A DNA stretch of 64,000 nt from a bacterium. Its GTDB lineage: Bacteria; Patescibacteria; ABY1; JACQRZ01. This document shows positions 43,383-52,432 of this stretch, one piece after another. The translations under genes were made by a program, and so were the position numbers. Positions within the stretch are counted from its first letter, which is position 1. Each line of letters begins with the position of its first letter. The stretch covers positions 1 to 64,000 of the forward strand of contig JAUYIE010000018.1 of NCBI GenBank assembly GCA_030688365.1, read 5' to 3'. The notes under the pieces were generated by a model. The model was not told the origin of the DNA. It did not search any database and saw only the letters and a program-made list of their open reading frames with translations.

Positions 43383-45541
43383 CCCTTTAGTCGTTTTTCC
43401 AAAAATTCTTTGAATTTGTTCTCTGAAGTCTCTGATTTGGACTTTAATCTCTCTTCAACCTTCAGTACACCCATAACGCTAAGATCACCATCGTGTTTCT
43501 TAAGCTTTTCTAAACGTCCACGCTCGTCAATCAAAAACTCTGCAACGCTAGACTGGAAACTGCATCCGTCGCTCCTATTTTGTTGCATGTATTTTCTAAG
43601 ATTTTTTTGAATTGTGTCAAAATACGCATAACGTTCTGTCCATGTTTTTTTCTCATTTTCGTCTGTATTTTTTTCAACTTGCAAAACTTCGCGCTCTTGC
43701 TTTATGCCAGTTTTCTTCCATGGAATGATTGAGGTTTTGTTTGCGTTTACAGCGAGCCTAAACTCTACATCTTTGATCTTTTTTTCAAGCTCCTGAATTT
43801 TTTGATATGCCTCGGATCTGGTGTATTCTGTCTTACCTTCTTTGATGCTAGAACTTCCATCAATATAACCACTCTTATCAAATAAAAAATTACCTTTCTT
43901 TTTACCTACATCACCAAAAGTATTTTCCAATGAACCAATCGCACTAAGCGCTTGCTCTACGTTTTTAACACGATCCTCTATCACTGCCAAGTCACGATCG
44001 TTTACCATCCTATGAATCTTGTAACATTGATTATCCCAATCAGCATCCAACTGATGTTTCATTTGCTTAATCACTAAATCTCTTTCCTTTTCTATGTTTG
44101 ACAATTTCTCTTCAAGAATTTTTTTTGCATTTTCAAGACTACCTTGATCTGTGACTACTTCACGCAAACGCCCGGAAACCGACTTTTCTGGAATTTTATT
44201 ACTACGGCTTACTTGTGCAAGATCCTTAAAATTAATGTTTGGATCTTCTGTAAAAAATTTCGGGTTTTCCTTGAATGCGGTACGCAAATTTATAACCCAA
44301 TCTTTCATGCGATTAACCATCTTCGTAACACTTGCTATATCCTCATATCTTCCGGATTCTACGATTGTATCTCTTGCATTTGACCGGTATGCCCTTTCCC
44401 GATCAACCACTTCGTCCAAATATGTTTCTGGGGTAATCTTCCCAGAAGAAACACGACTATCATAGGAAGTGCTTGACTCAAATATATCTTTAAACATTGC
44501 AGACGAAATATCATCCGGGGCGTTGTAATCATGATAATCAGAAAAGTATTTTCTCACTTGCTTCTCAATATCTTTGGATCCGCTGATTGTATCTTTAAAC
44601 ACTTTCAACGTTAATTTGCACTCCCTCTTCGTTTCATTCCAAATATCAACCAAGTCCGCCTTCTCTTTATCATAATTTGGAAGACCGGCCAGTTCTTCAA
44701 GGGTAGCAGTGATGCCTGCGTGTTCTTGTTTCTTTTCAAATTCTTTTGTTATTTGTTCCTTATAGAACTCATACAAGGTATCGAGGACAAACGAACCACC
44801 GTTCTCAATTTTTTTACTCTGTTCGACGTCTGATATATCAACGATTCTGTTCCGATTAACCCTACGCAAATTAAATGAATCAAGATTGTCCATGAGCATT
44901 TGACTATCATCATGATGTTTTGAAATTTCTTCTTTAATGCTATCTTGAATTTTTTTCTTTCCTTCAGGTGTTTTTGCTACTAACTTGTCGCGTACCTCTT
45001 TTTTCTCTACAGTCCTAGCTTCAAGTGCCGACATGATGTCTTTTATTTTACCTTTAATAAGGACACCCACGACTTTTTTATCATGTTTGGATAAACCTTC
45101 TCCTTTGCCACTACCCTTTAACAATCTTTTTAATATTATATTTCGTTTTTCATTATACTCTTGAGCATTAGCGACGGCTTTGTCTCGTATTGTCTTATCA
45201 TCGCTAAACAGCTCATCCTCTCCAAACAATTGCTTAACCTCCGTGATTCCCATTTCTTCTCTTAAAACAGCACTTTTAGCCGGATCATCAAAATATTGTT
45301 CTAACTCTTTAAATCTCGCATCAAACTCCTTTACAGACTCACTTGTATTAGAATACAGCTCAGGCAAACTGCTTGTTACTGTTTCAAGTTCATTGATTTC
45401 TTGCTCAAGCGATGTGATCTCCGTATAAATTCCTTGTAGTTCTGCATTCTTTTCTTCTTCCTCCTTTTCTTCTATTTTAGATTTTTTCTCTTGTTCGCGA
45501 GCCTGAACCCTTTTATTTAGATGCTCTTCAAGTGATGCCAT
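43379..45541 (-). CDS. Large coiled-coil hypothetical protein
   Basis: A 720-residue protein, very rich in Lys and Glu, with no membrane segment or signal. Long coiled coils are predicted by eye at 1-75, 480-540 and 590-640; the middle (250-470) is helical and more globular. A few aromatic/Cys positions occur (QCYKIHRM, DGCSFQSSVAEFL). No nucleotide-binding motif is seen. It has its own promoter and ends on the aspS promoter. Family unknown; a cytoskeletal or scaffold role is only a guess. Confidence 0.65.
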   Translation of the reverse strand: MASLEEHLNKRVQAREQEKKSKIEEKEEEEKNAELQGIYTEITSLEQEINELETVTSSLPELYSNTSESVKEFDARFKELEQYFDDPAKSAVLREEMGITEVKQLFGEDELFSDDKTIRDKAVANAQEYNEKRNIILKRLLKGSGKGEGLSKHDKKVVGVLIKGKIKDIMSALEARTVEKKEVRDKLVAKTPEGKKKIQDSIKEEISKHHDDSQMLMDNLDSFNLRRVNRNRIVDISDVEQSKKIENGGSFVLDTLYEFYKEQITKEFEKKQEHAGITATLEELAGLPNYDKEKADLVDIWNETKRECKLTLKVFKDTISGSKDIEKQVRKYFSDYHDYNAPDDISSAMFKDIFESSTSYDSRVSSGKITPETYLDEVVDRERAYRSNARDTIVESGRYEDIASVTKMVNRMKDWVINLRTAFKENPKFFTEDPNINFKDLAQVSRSNKIPEKSVSGRLREVVTDQGSLENAKKILEEKLSNIEKERDLVIKQMKHQLDADWDNQCYKIHRMVNDRDLAVIEDRVKNVEQALSAIGSLENTFGDVGKKKGNFLFDKSGYIDGSSSIKEGKTEYTRSEAYQKIQELEKKIKDVEFRLAVNANKTSIIPWKKTGIKQEREVLQVEKNTDENEKKTWTERYAYFDTIQKNLRKYMQQNRSDGCSFQSSVAEFLIDERGRLEKLKKHDGDLSVMGVLKVEERLKSKSETSENKFKEFLEKRLKG

Positions 45542-45572
45542 AAAATAAAAAATAGTATTCTAATTAATGCGT

Positions 45573-45601
45573 AGTATACCACATGGACACTTAAACCTCA
45601 A
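45573..45601 (-). promoter_or_regulatory. Promoter of the coiled-coil gene
   Basis: TTGAGG (45601-45596), a 17-nt spacer and TATACT (45578-45573), 32 nt before the ATG. Confidence 0.65.
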
Positions 45602-45630
45602 AAAAAGAAAGTCCTATCAATTAGGACTTT
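45601..45630 (-). terminator. Terminator after the upp-like gene
   Basis: AAAGTCCTA/TAGGACTTT form a perfect 9-bp stem with a 5-nt loop (45630-45608), followed on the minus strand by C and a T run. Confidence 0.85.
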
Positions 45631-45649
45631 AAAAATATTTTTAATATTA

Positions 45650-46360
45650 TTACGGTTTAACGAGCTCATCACCAAGATCGCCACCACCTGGAACAATAAA
45701 TCCTACCTGATTCGGACCGCCATCCAGAACGGCGCTAAACTGCTTTGGTTCCGTAACATGTTTATATGTACGCAAGACAGCACGTGGTGTCTCCATAAGT
45801 GTGACAGTTGCGAAATCACATGATTGCCATGCAACCCCATTGGCTTTTAAAAGTTCAAAAATAGCAGTCAATGCTTCATCCATACTCCCTCCGGTAGATT
45901 TCATTGGGTCTATAATAAGATACATTCCCCCTTTGACAATTGGTATATCTTTACAAAGCATTGTTGGAATGAGACTTTCTTCATTCCTCTTTTCCCACAT
46001 CGTGCTCACATGAACTTTTAAACCAGACACAAGATCAAGGGCAGTAACAATAGCATGAGCTGGTGTATTACCTGCACGAAGTATCTCCACAACAACAATT
46101 TCCTGAATGACCTCATAAACTGTTGTCATTGCCACTCCCGTATCTATTTCCTTCGGCTGTGTTTTTAACTTTGCCAAAGCCATCATAGCGATGTGAGGAA
46201 ACAGAAAACGTACAGCATTACGCTTATCTCTCCCAGAACATTTCTTGTCTCTCAGTATTGAGAGACAGTGTCCAAATATTGAGTTTTGAGATAATAATGT
46301 CACATGTTCCTCAAGACCGATAACTTTTTTTTCTACCACTGTGTTTGACAATGAATCCAT
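45650..46360 (-). CDS. upp: Uracil phosphoribosyltransferase-like protein
   Basis: A 236-residue PRTase of the Upp type that would salvage uracil to UMP. VEILRAGNTPAHAIV matches the PILRAG block, LIIDPMKSTGGSMDEAL is the PRPP loop (usually DPMLATGGS) and GFIVPGGGDLGDEL the uracil loop (usually GYIVPGLGDAGDR). N-terminal part and several substituted residues make it a divergent member; another base is possible. AAAGGAGAG precedes the start by 5 nt. Confidence 0.78.
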   Translation of the reverse strand: MDSLSNTVVEKKVIGLEEHVTLLSQNSIFGHCLSILRDKKCSGRDKRNAVRFLFPHIAMMALAKLKTQPKEIDTGVAMTTVYEVIQEIVVVEILRAGNTPAHAIVTALDLVSGLKVHVSTMWEKRNEESLIPTMLCKDIPIVKGGMYLIIDPMKSTGGSMDEALTAIFELLKANGVAWQSCDFATVTLMETPRAVLRTYKHVTEPKQFSAVLDGGPNQVGFIVPGGGDLGDELVKP

Positions 46361-46436
46361 TTCTTCTCTCCTTTAATACAATCAATAATATTTTTTAAAT
46401 GTACTAATTCGTACGCACATTGTGTCATAGACTATC

Positions 46437-46982
46437 CTACTTACTCCCGCTTGTCAAATGTTCAAAGTAGACTTGGCTTTTTGGCATTGAGTTCAGGCGT
46501 GGAAATAGATGGTCATGTAGTGAAAATTGTTCTTGAGGCACCCCATATCCTAACAACACACAAAGGTTATATAAATACGTCCGTGCGAGTTGTGTAGATG
46601 GGATATCACCACCGGCGACTTCTTGAATAAACCCGTACAGTAAATCAAAAAGCTCATCATCTCGATGAGCATCGCGCACCATCTGATCGGTGCATTCCAG
46701 ACAATAGAGCGCCGCGATCAGGCGATCAGACTTATCAAATGATGGTACAAAATGTGCTATCGCATCCACAGTCGCGATATGATCCCTGCCTCGTCCTCGG
46801 GCAATAGTAAATGTAGCGTAGGTAAAAAGCTCTAGATGCCCCGCAAGCTTGCTCGTAATCTTTTTTACACTTTTTGCCAAGGCAGAAATCTTGCCGTGTT
46901 CCTTAGTATAAATAGTATAAACACGATCGGCATCTCGCCCATCTCGTTTGGCAATAATAATGCCAATAGTTTTGAACGTCAT
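46437..46982 (-). CDS. recO: RecO-like DNA repair protein, short
   Basis: A 181-residue protein. The OB-fold N-terminus TIGIIIAKRDGRDADRVYTIYTKEHGKISALAKSVKK is typical of RecO, which helps load RecA. Family members are usually about 240 residues; the C-terminal zinc-finger part is missing here. The frame opens 40 codons upstream, but Met 46982 starts the RecO fold and follows ruvX by 4 nt. Confidence 0.82.
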   Translation of the reverse strand: MTFKTIGIIIAKRDGRDADRVYTIYTKEHGKISALAKSVKKITSKLAGHLELFTYATFTIARGRGRDHIATVDAIAHFVPSFDKSDRLIAALYCLECTDQMVRDAHRDDELFDLLYGFIQEVAGGDIPSTQLARTYLYNLCVLLGYGVPQEQFSLHDHLFPRLNSMPKSQVYFEHLTSGSK

Positions 46983-46986
46983 AGCG

Positions 46987-47376
46987 CTAGCGCAACGAAT
47001 CAAAATAGCTCTGTAGCACCAACATCGCAGCGACTGCATGATCTTTTTTCTCCGGCGTATCACGCAACATTTTCTGCGCTTCTTTTGAGGAAAAACTTTC
47101 ATCGTACATATGCACAGGCATACCTACTTCTTTGGTGAGAGTCGCCACAAATTCTTCAACCTCCGTTCGTTGACGCATATCAGCAGTCCCAATCGTCGGC
47201 ACCCCCACAACAATCGCCTGTACCTTCTCCTCCTTGATGACCGTTTTTAGGTGATCAAATGTTTGATTCACCCCCTTATTTTCAAAAATCCTAAACGGCG
47301 ACGCGATCTTAATCTCATCGTCGCCCAAAGCAAGACCGATATGTTTTGACCCATAATCAATAGAAAGGTATGTCAT
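46987..47376 (-). CDS. ruvX: RuvX/YqgF-type Holliday junction resolvase-like protein
   Basis: A 129-residue RNase H-fold protein: SIDYGSKHIGLAL with the first catalytic Asp, IVVGVP, DESFSSKEAQ, and DHAVAAMLVLQSYFD with the last Asp. Family members process pre-16S rRNA ends in E. coli and are proposed resolvases. It is adjacent to recO (4 nt). Confidence 0.9.
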   Translation of the reverse strand: MTYLSIDYGSKHIGLALGDDEIKIASPFRIFENKGVNQTFDHLKTVIKEEKVQAIVVGVPTIGTADMRQRTEVEEFVATLTKEVGMPVHMYDESFSSKEAQKMLRDTPEKKDHAVAAMLVLQSYFDSLR

Positions 47377-47434
47377 AGTGCTATATAGGATATCAGAATT
47401 AAACTATAAATTCAACAATCTCGAAAGTAAAGTA

Positions 47435-47462
47435 AAACTGATAAGCTTTTGCTTATCAGTTT
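47435..47462. terminator. Hairpin after the membrane hypothetical gene
   Basis: AAACTGATAAGC/GCTTATCAGTTT, a perfect 12-bp stem with a 4-nt loop, ending 4 nt from the stop codon at 47467. The U-tract is poor (TTTTACTTT on the minus strand), so it may terminate or protect the 3' end. Confidence 0.6.
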
Positions 47463-47466
47463 AATC

Positions 47467-48243
47467 TTATTTTGGATGTAACAAATCAAAATCATCGAGC
47501 TGTTTGCGACATGCTGTTTCAAATAGCTGAATCATTTCTTGAGCGCGTCTTCCTGCTGCAGATCTTTCTTCTGGTGGAAGTTTTGCTACGTTCGCTAAAA
47601 TACTACGAGTGAGTTTTATTTTTTCATCTTCCATGTGATCCACAATCCTTTGTCTGCCCAACTCAAAGGTTTTCTTGACCTTTTTTTTGTTAGACGCTTT
47701 AAATTCCTCAAGTTGAATGTCAAGTTGTTTTTGATATTTTTTTAACTCTGCATCATTCTTGATTGTTAATTCATGTTTCAACTTTTCAGTGTCATAAACC
47801 ACCAGACTGTTACAGCTCATTGACAATATTGTGAGTATTGTCAGTATGCTGACACTAGATATAACGAGACATATAACAACCCCACCAAATGACTCCTGTG
47901 TTAAGATGCGATCAGCAACCATAGCAGGGAAAAATGTGACGGCTTGTCCAAAAATACCACAAATCATAGCAGATACAATTATATTGATAGTATCTGATGG
48001 TTTGCGAAAAAACTCACGAACAGAGACATCTTCACTGTCTTTATATATCTCTACAAATTCTTTCCTAACCAAGTAGAGAATCAAGGAGAAGCCACAGAAG
48101 ACATCAATGCTTCCTATACCTGCAATTATCAATGTAACCAACAAAGGATTATTGAATATTCCTCCCATAAGAAGGCTATATACAAAACTAACAACAGCGA
48201 GCATAGCCATCTGAAGCCCAAACACAACCATCTTTTTTTTCAT
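47467..48243 (-). CDS. Four-helix membrane protein with coiled-coil tail
   Basis: A 258-residue protein. Hydrophobic segments lie near 6-27, 34-58, 88-108 and 122-148; residues 165-210 are a coiled coil, and the end is acidic and helical. The frame is open to 48330, but the promoter sits inside that extension; Met 48243 has AGTAGGAG 10 nt upstream. No family recognised. Confidence 0.65.
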   Translation of the reverse strand: MKKKMVVFGLQMAMLAVVSFVYSLLMGGIFNNPLLVTLIIAGIGSIDVFCGFSLILYLVRKEFVEIYKDSEDVSVREFFRKPSDTINIIVSAMICGIFGQAVTFFPAMVADRILTQESFGGVVICLVISSVSILTILTILSMSCNSLVVYDTEKLKHELTIKNDAELKKYQKQLDIQLEEFKASNKKKVKKTFELGRQRIVDHMEDEKIKLTRSILANVAKLPPEERSAAGRRAQEMIQLFETACRKQLDDFDLLHPK

Positions 48244-48286
48244 TTTTAATGTACTCCTACTTGTTAAAACAATATAACCCACAATG

Positions 48287-48315
48287 AAACTACCAAAAAC
48301 AGACGTTTTTGTCAA
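48287..48315 (-). promoter_or_regulatory. Promoter of the four-helix membrane gene
   Basis: TTGACA (48315-48310), a 17-nt spacer and TAGTTT (48292-48287); predicted start near 48280, leader about 37 nt with a good Shine-Dalgarno. Confidence 0.6.
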
Positions 48316-48470
48316 GATATTAACCACCACTCGAGAAGCGTATAACCCCAGTTCTGTTGACCAAATGTGATCGTACTGTTAAGTGACTTCCACAACCGTG
48401 GTGACCTTCTGATACGACGATTGGGAGAATATCTGAAGGATTCCACAATAATGGAATATAGAATCGGTGT

Positions 48471-48614
48471 TTCTTGGTTTCTCTTTCAAAAATTTTATGA
48501 GCGAGTCAAGTAAAGGATAAAAAAGTTGAGACGAGCGAATAGAAGTGAGGAAGGAGACTTACCTTCTCGTAAAAAATACCGTGGCCGAACGCTTTTTGAA
48601 AGAGAAACCAAGAA
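48471..48614. repeat. Perfect 22-bp inverted repeat enclosing 100 nt
   Basis: Arms 48471-48492 and 48593-48614 are exact reverse complements (beginning TTCTTGGTTTCTC). With a 2-nt bulge, CGG/CCG extends the stem. The loop holds a small GAAGG/CCTTC hairpin, and a second hairpin ATTCCA/TGGAAT lies at 48440-48457. No ORF, no U-tract and no obvious target-site duplication. It starts 16 nt past the map stop, so a read-through ribosomal transcript would carry it. Apart from the 48287-48315 promoter, I see nothing else in 48244-48629. Confidence 0.85.
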
Positions 48615-48629
48615 CCGTACATGGCAAAA

Positions 48630-49409
48630 TTATGCTAGGGTCAAAATTTCATGCCCCCCAGCAGTCACCGCAATAGTATGTTCAAAATGCGCCGCCAAAG
48701 AATGATCCGCTGTCCGCACTGTCCACTCATCCGTATCCGTGAATACATGCCAATCTCCCATCGCCACCATCGGCTCAATACAAATCACCATGCCTTCTTT
48801 CAAAATAACATCAGGCATGCGCTCATCAAAATAATTAGGCACTGGTGGATCTTCATGTACAGAAAATCCTACCCCATGCCCCGTCAAATCACGAATCAAT
48901 GAATACCCGTGTCCTTCGCAATATCCCTGCACTTCTTTTGAAATCTCATGGATGGATATACCGGGACGTACCAAGGCGATAGCGCGATCCAAAGAAACAC
49001 GCGTCACATCAATCAGACTTTGTGCATCGACAGATATCTTTCCCACACCCACCGTCACCGCCATATCAGTATACAATCCATCATTTGCCGGATAACGAGT
49101 GCCAATATCAAGACCGACGATATCGCCTTCGTGTAATACAATATCGCGTATACCAATACCGTGGACGACCTCATCATTGATTGAAATACATAGAGTGGAC
49201 GGATATCCCACCACTCCCCGTGCCGTGCCATATCCCAAAAAAGCTGGCGCCCCTCCATGGCTCTCTATGTATTCACGCGCGATCCTATCCAACCCGTGTA
49301 TCCCTATGCCTGGCTTCACAGCGGATTGCACAGCCAAAAGAGCGGCCGCAAGTATTGAGCCGCCTTTTTTCATAAGAGCAATATCGTCTGTTGTCTTGTA
49401 TGTAATCAT
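48630..49409 (-). CDS. map: Methionine aminopeptidase type I
   Basis: A 259-residue metalloprotease that removes the initiator Met. Metal ligands are visible: D101 and D115 (GLDIGTRYPANDGLYTD), H178 (LTGHGVG), E212 (CIEPM) and E243 (EHTIAV). The 3-residue-longer spacing between the two Asp is slightly unusual. It overlaps adk by 4 nt (ATGA) and closes the spc-type cluster; infA and the rpsM-rpoA block do not follow. Confidence 0.96.
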   Translation of the reverse strand: MITYKTTDDIALMKKGGSILAAALLAVQSAVKPGIGIHGLDRIAREYIESHGGAPAFLGYGTARGVVGYPSTLCISINDEVVHGIGIRDIVLHEGDIVGLDIGTRYPANDGLYTDMAVTVGVGKISVDAQSLIDVTRVSLDRAIALVRPGISIHEISKEVQGYCEGHGYSLIRDLTGHGVGFSVHEDPPVPNYFDERMPDVILKEGMVICIEPMVAMGDWHVFTDTDEWTVRTADHSLAAHFEHTIAVTAGGHEILTLA

Positions 49410-50083
49410 AGAGAGACGCCAATCTCGCGAAGTTTCTCTGTAATGACAGCAAAATCCGCATCTGGTCCGTCATCGACTCCGCTTTGATATGAAATAATAG
49501 GATATCCAAGCTTGCGATATATATCAAGCAACATCGTAATACGTTGATCGTACTCCTTATACCTCAAACGTACAATGTCCTCCTTGTCATCTTCTCGTTG
49601 TGTCAAAGATTGTTTACAAACATCACATTCATTTTTTGTATACTGCTCATTTCCTGGTCTAAATGGCCGACCACACTGTCCGCAAATCCTACGCGTACTG
49701 ATACGTTGTACTGCCGTATCTTCATCAATATCAATATGAATCACCACAGGCGTTCCCAAATCAAATGCGCTTAATATTTCCGGAAGTTTATCTACTTCAC
49801 CTATTGAAAGGGGAAAGGTGTCAAAAATTACCCCATGAGAAGTATCCAGCGTACCAAGATGATCATTTAAAATTTCAACGGCAATCGCATCATCTTGAGG
49901 AATCCCCGCATTATAATTTTTCTCAATCAATTCGCATATATTTCCTGAACGTGGTACGTCGCAATAATGACGTATCAACGATCCCATGGCTATATGTGTC
50001 ATACCAGTGGCAGTGGCAAGGCGTTTTGCCTGTTCACCTTTGCCGGATCCCGGCGAACCAATAAGAAGAAAAGCTCTGCTCAT
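49406..50083 (-). CDS. adk: Adenylate kinase with zinc-type lid
   Basis: A 225-residue kinase, AMP + ATP to 2 ADP. P-loop GSPGSGKG at 9-16, AMP region, DTFPLSIGEVDKL, and a lid with CGQCGRPF...CDVC zinc cysteines. After GKG the usual Thr is Glu (GKGEQ), and the segment usually read DGFPR is FDTFP, so some active-site residues differ from the consensus. Between secY and map as in most bacteria. Confidence 0.9.
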   Translation of the reverse strand: MSRAFLLIGSPGSGKGEQAKRLATATGMTHIAMGSLIRHYCDVPRSGNICELIEKNYNAGIPQDDAIAVEILNDHLGTLDTSHGVIFDTFPLSIGEVDKLPEILSAFDLGTPVVIHIDIDEDTAVQRISTRRICGQCGRPFRPGNEQYTKNECDVCKQSLTQREDDKEDIVRLRYKEYDQRITMLLDIYRKLGYPIISYQSGVDDGPDADFAVITEKLREIGVSL

Positions 50084-50107
50084 AGAACACAATTCTTAAA
50101 AACTTAA

Positions 50108-51379
50108 TTAAATAATATCGTCGTAATCGCGCATTGTCATTTGTGCTTTGATTTGCTTGAATATCTCAATCACAACACCTACAACGATCAAGACACTCGC
50201 ACCGCTAAAGGAAAGATTGGTAATACCTGTCCCCGCCTGTACGACTTGTGGTATAGTTGCAATTACTGCCAAAAATAGCGCTCCAGGAAGAACGATCTTG
50301 CTCATTGTCTTTGCAAGATACTCTGCAGTTGGGGATCCTGGACGAATACCAGGAATAAACCCTCCTTGCTTTTGAATATTTTCAGCCACTTCAGCAGGTT
50401 TGAAAATAATCGCAGTATAAAAATAGGTAAAGGCCATGACCAACACAAAAAAGACTATTCCATTATACAATTGATTGCTAAAAAAACGAATAACAAACTC
50501 TGATGCGTGTACCACCCAGGTACTACGCGCCTGTAAAAAGAATTGTGCGATGGTAGGCGGAAACAAAATAATAGACACAGCAAAAATGATAGGAATCATG
50601 CCTGCTTGATTGATTTTTAAAGGTAAGTGAGTTTCTGATCCGCCAGTCAATCGCGAACCGCGCACTTGTTTTGCATATTGTACTGGTACGTTTCTTTGTG
50701 CATCTGCCACAAACACGATAAAAGCAACTAAGAGCAGTAACGCGGCAGTAAACGAGATCACCCCCACTACTTGCGAGGAATCAATCGTTTGGAGTGATGA
50801 TAGCAATCCGGGAAGTCCTGAAACAATACCCGCAAAAATCAACAGTGAAATACCATTTCCCACCTTCTTCTCCGAGATAAGTTCACCGAGCCACATCATG
50901 AAAATAGTGCCGGCAGTCATAGTCAAAATCATGATAGCGATAGATAGTGCATCAGTATTCAAAAATATTTGTTGACTGGACTGACGCAAAAGCGCAATAA
51001 CTCCGTATCCCTGAATCATAGCCAGTGGTACAGTGAGATATCGTGTATATTGAGTAATTTTCCCTTTACCATACTCACCTTCTTTAGATAGCCGTTCCAA
51101 AGCAGGGACAATCATTGTCAAAAGCTGGATAATAATGGATGCAGTGATATAAGGAGCGATCCCGATCGCTAACAACGAAAAACGCTCGAGCCCTCCGCCT
51201 GAAAAAAGACTCACTAATCCCAGCAATGGATTCTCATCAAGAAATGCTTTCAATGCGACAGGGTCAACCCCTGGCAGTGGAATAGCTGCTACAAAACGAA
51301 AAATGATAAGCATACCGATAACAAAAAGCACTGCGTTGCGTAGCTCCGGAACGTTCCAAATTTGTCGAAGCGTATTCAT
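50108..51379 (-). CDS. secY: Preprotein translocase subunit SecY
   Basis: A 423-residue, ten-helix membrane channel for protein export. Conserved marks: IPLPGVDP, LGIAPYITASIIIQLL, RGNGISLLIF-like GNGISLLIFAGI, PVQYAKQVRG and the loop FIPGIRPGSPTAEYL. It lies between rplO and adk in the usual spc order. Confidence 0.97.
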   Translation of the reverse strand: MNTLRQIWNVPELRNAVLFVIGMLIIFRFVAAIPLPGVDPVALKAFLDENPLLGLVSLFSGGGLERFSLLAIGIAPYITASIIIQLLTMIVPALERLSKEGEYGKGKITQYTRYLTVPLAMIQGYGVIALLRQSSQQIFLNTDALSIAIMILTMTAGTIFMMWLGELISEKKVGNGISLLIFAGIVSGLPGLLSSLQTIDSSQVVGVISFTAALLLLVAFIVFVADAQRNVPVQYAKQVRGSRLTGGSETHLPLKINQAGMIPIIFAVSIILFPPTIAQFFLQARSTWVVHASEFVIRFFSNQLYNGIVFFVLVMAFTYFYTAIIFKPAEVAENIQKQGGFIPGIRPGSPTAEYLAKTMSKIVLPGALFLAVIATIPQVVQAGTGITNLSFSGASVLIVVGVVIEIFKQIKAQMTMRDYDDII

Positions 51380-51407
51380 GATAATCGTTTAAAAAATGAA
51401 AACAAGT

Positions 51408-51863
51408 TTATGCGCTCATAGTGATCGTACCCCCCGCTTTTTCAATCTTTTCTCGAGCAGATGCGGAAAATATACAATCGTTCACCGTCAATTTCTTTGT
51501 GAGCGTTCCAATTCCAAGCACTTTCACGCGAGAAGAAGTTCCTTTTGCCTTTTTTATAATCCCTTTTGCAGTCAAAGAAATATGATCCACCGTTTCACCG
51601 TCTTTGAAATGTTTCTCAAGATCTCGCACGTTGACCTCATAGGTAATGATACCTTTGATTGCATGGAATCCTTTATTTTTTGGGATACGCAAAAGCATCT
51701 GCTTCATACCTTTGAGACGAAGACCTTTACGTCCGCCGCTACGTGCACGTTGACCTTTTTGGCCACGTGTGGCAGTCGTACCATGTCCACTTCCATGACC
51801 TCTACCGACTCGCTTTGGTCGTTTGGTAGATCCTTTAAATGATTTTAGTGTATGAAGTTCCAT
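51408..51863 (-). CDS. rplO: Ribosomal protein L15
   Basis: A 151-residue L15: RVGRGHGSGHGTTATRGQKGQRAR N-terminal extension and the central KGMKQMLLRIPK. It directly follows rpsE via TAATATATG; the rpmD (L30) gene that usually lies here is absent. Confidence 0.96.
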   Translation of the reverse strand: MELHTLKSFKGSTKRPKRVGRGHGSGHGTTATRGQKGQRARSGGRKGLRLKGMKQMLLRIPKNKGFHAIKGIITYEVNVRDLEKHFKDGETVDHISLTAKGIIKKAKGTSSRVKVLGIGTLTKKLTVNDCIFSASAREKIEKAGGTITMSA

Positions 51864-51866
51864 ATA

Positions 51867-52418
51867 TTATACAGCAGGTGTTATGATGGACTCTCCCATT
51901 ATATCAGGAGTCACTTTTTCTACACGTGGTTTGATAACCCGCACTGACGGTTTTGATAGCTCCTTAATACCTGCAAACAATGCATGAATATTATTTATTT
52001 TATTTTTTGAGCCATAAGACTTTGCGACGATATTGTTCACGCCGGAAATTTCCAATGCAAGACGTATAGCCCCACCTGCCATAACACCAGTACCTTCAGG
52101 AGCAGATTTTAACATGATACGTGCCGCCTTAAACTTTATTCTTGCTTCATGAGGAATAGTACCATGAACGATAGGAATGGTCACCAATGCTTTCTTGGCA
52201 TGATTTGCTGCTTTATTCACTGCAATCGTGACATCTGCTCCTTTTGCAATACCATATCCTACCTGTCCTTTTTTATCACCCACAACAACGCACGCACGAA
52301 ATCGCATACGCTTCCCGCCTGCTGTCACACGCGTGACACGAGCAAGATCAATAATCCGTTGGTCAAAATCGGATTGTTCACGTTGATTTCCTCGTTTTGT
52401 ACGTTTGTTCTGTGCCAT
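51867..52418 (-). CDS. rpsE: Ribosomal protein S5
   Basis: A 183-residue S5 with the dsRNA-binding RVTRVTAGGKRMRFRACVVVGD and the GAIRLALEISGVNNIVAKSYGSKN core. A basic N-terminus and a 20-residue C-terminal tail exceed the minimal fold. Its stop is joined to rplO by TAATATATG. Confidence 0.97.
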   Translation of the reverse strand: MAQNKRTKRGNQREQSDFDQRIIDLARVTRVTAGGKRMRFRACVVVGDKKGQVGYGIAKGADVTIAVNKAANHAKKALVTIPIVHGTIPHEARIKFKAARIMLKSAPEGTGVMAGGAIRLALEISGVNNIVAKSYGSKNKINNIHALFAGIKELSKPSVRVIKPRVEKVTPDIMGESIITPAV

Positions 52419-52432
52419 AGTATAAAAATGTT

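Noticed and set aside
48244..48629. rnpB or tmRNA downstream of map
   Set aside because: Neither strand shows the conserved cores; only the inverted repeat and small hairpins are present.
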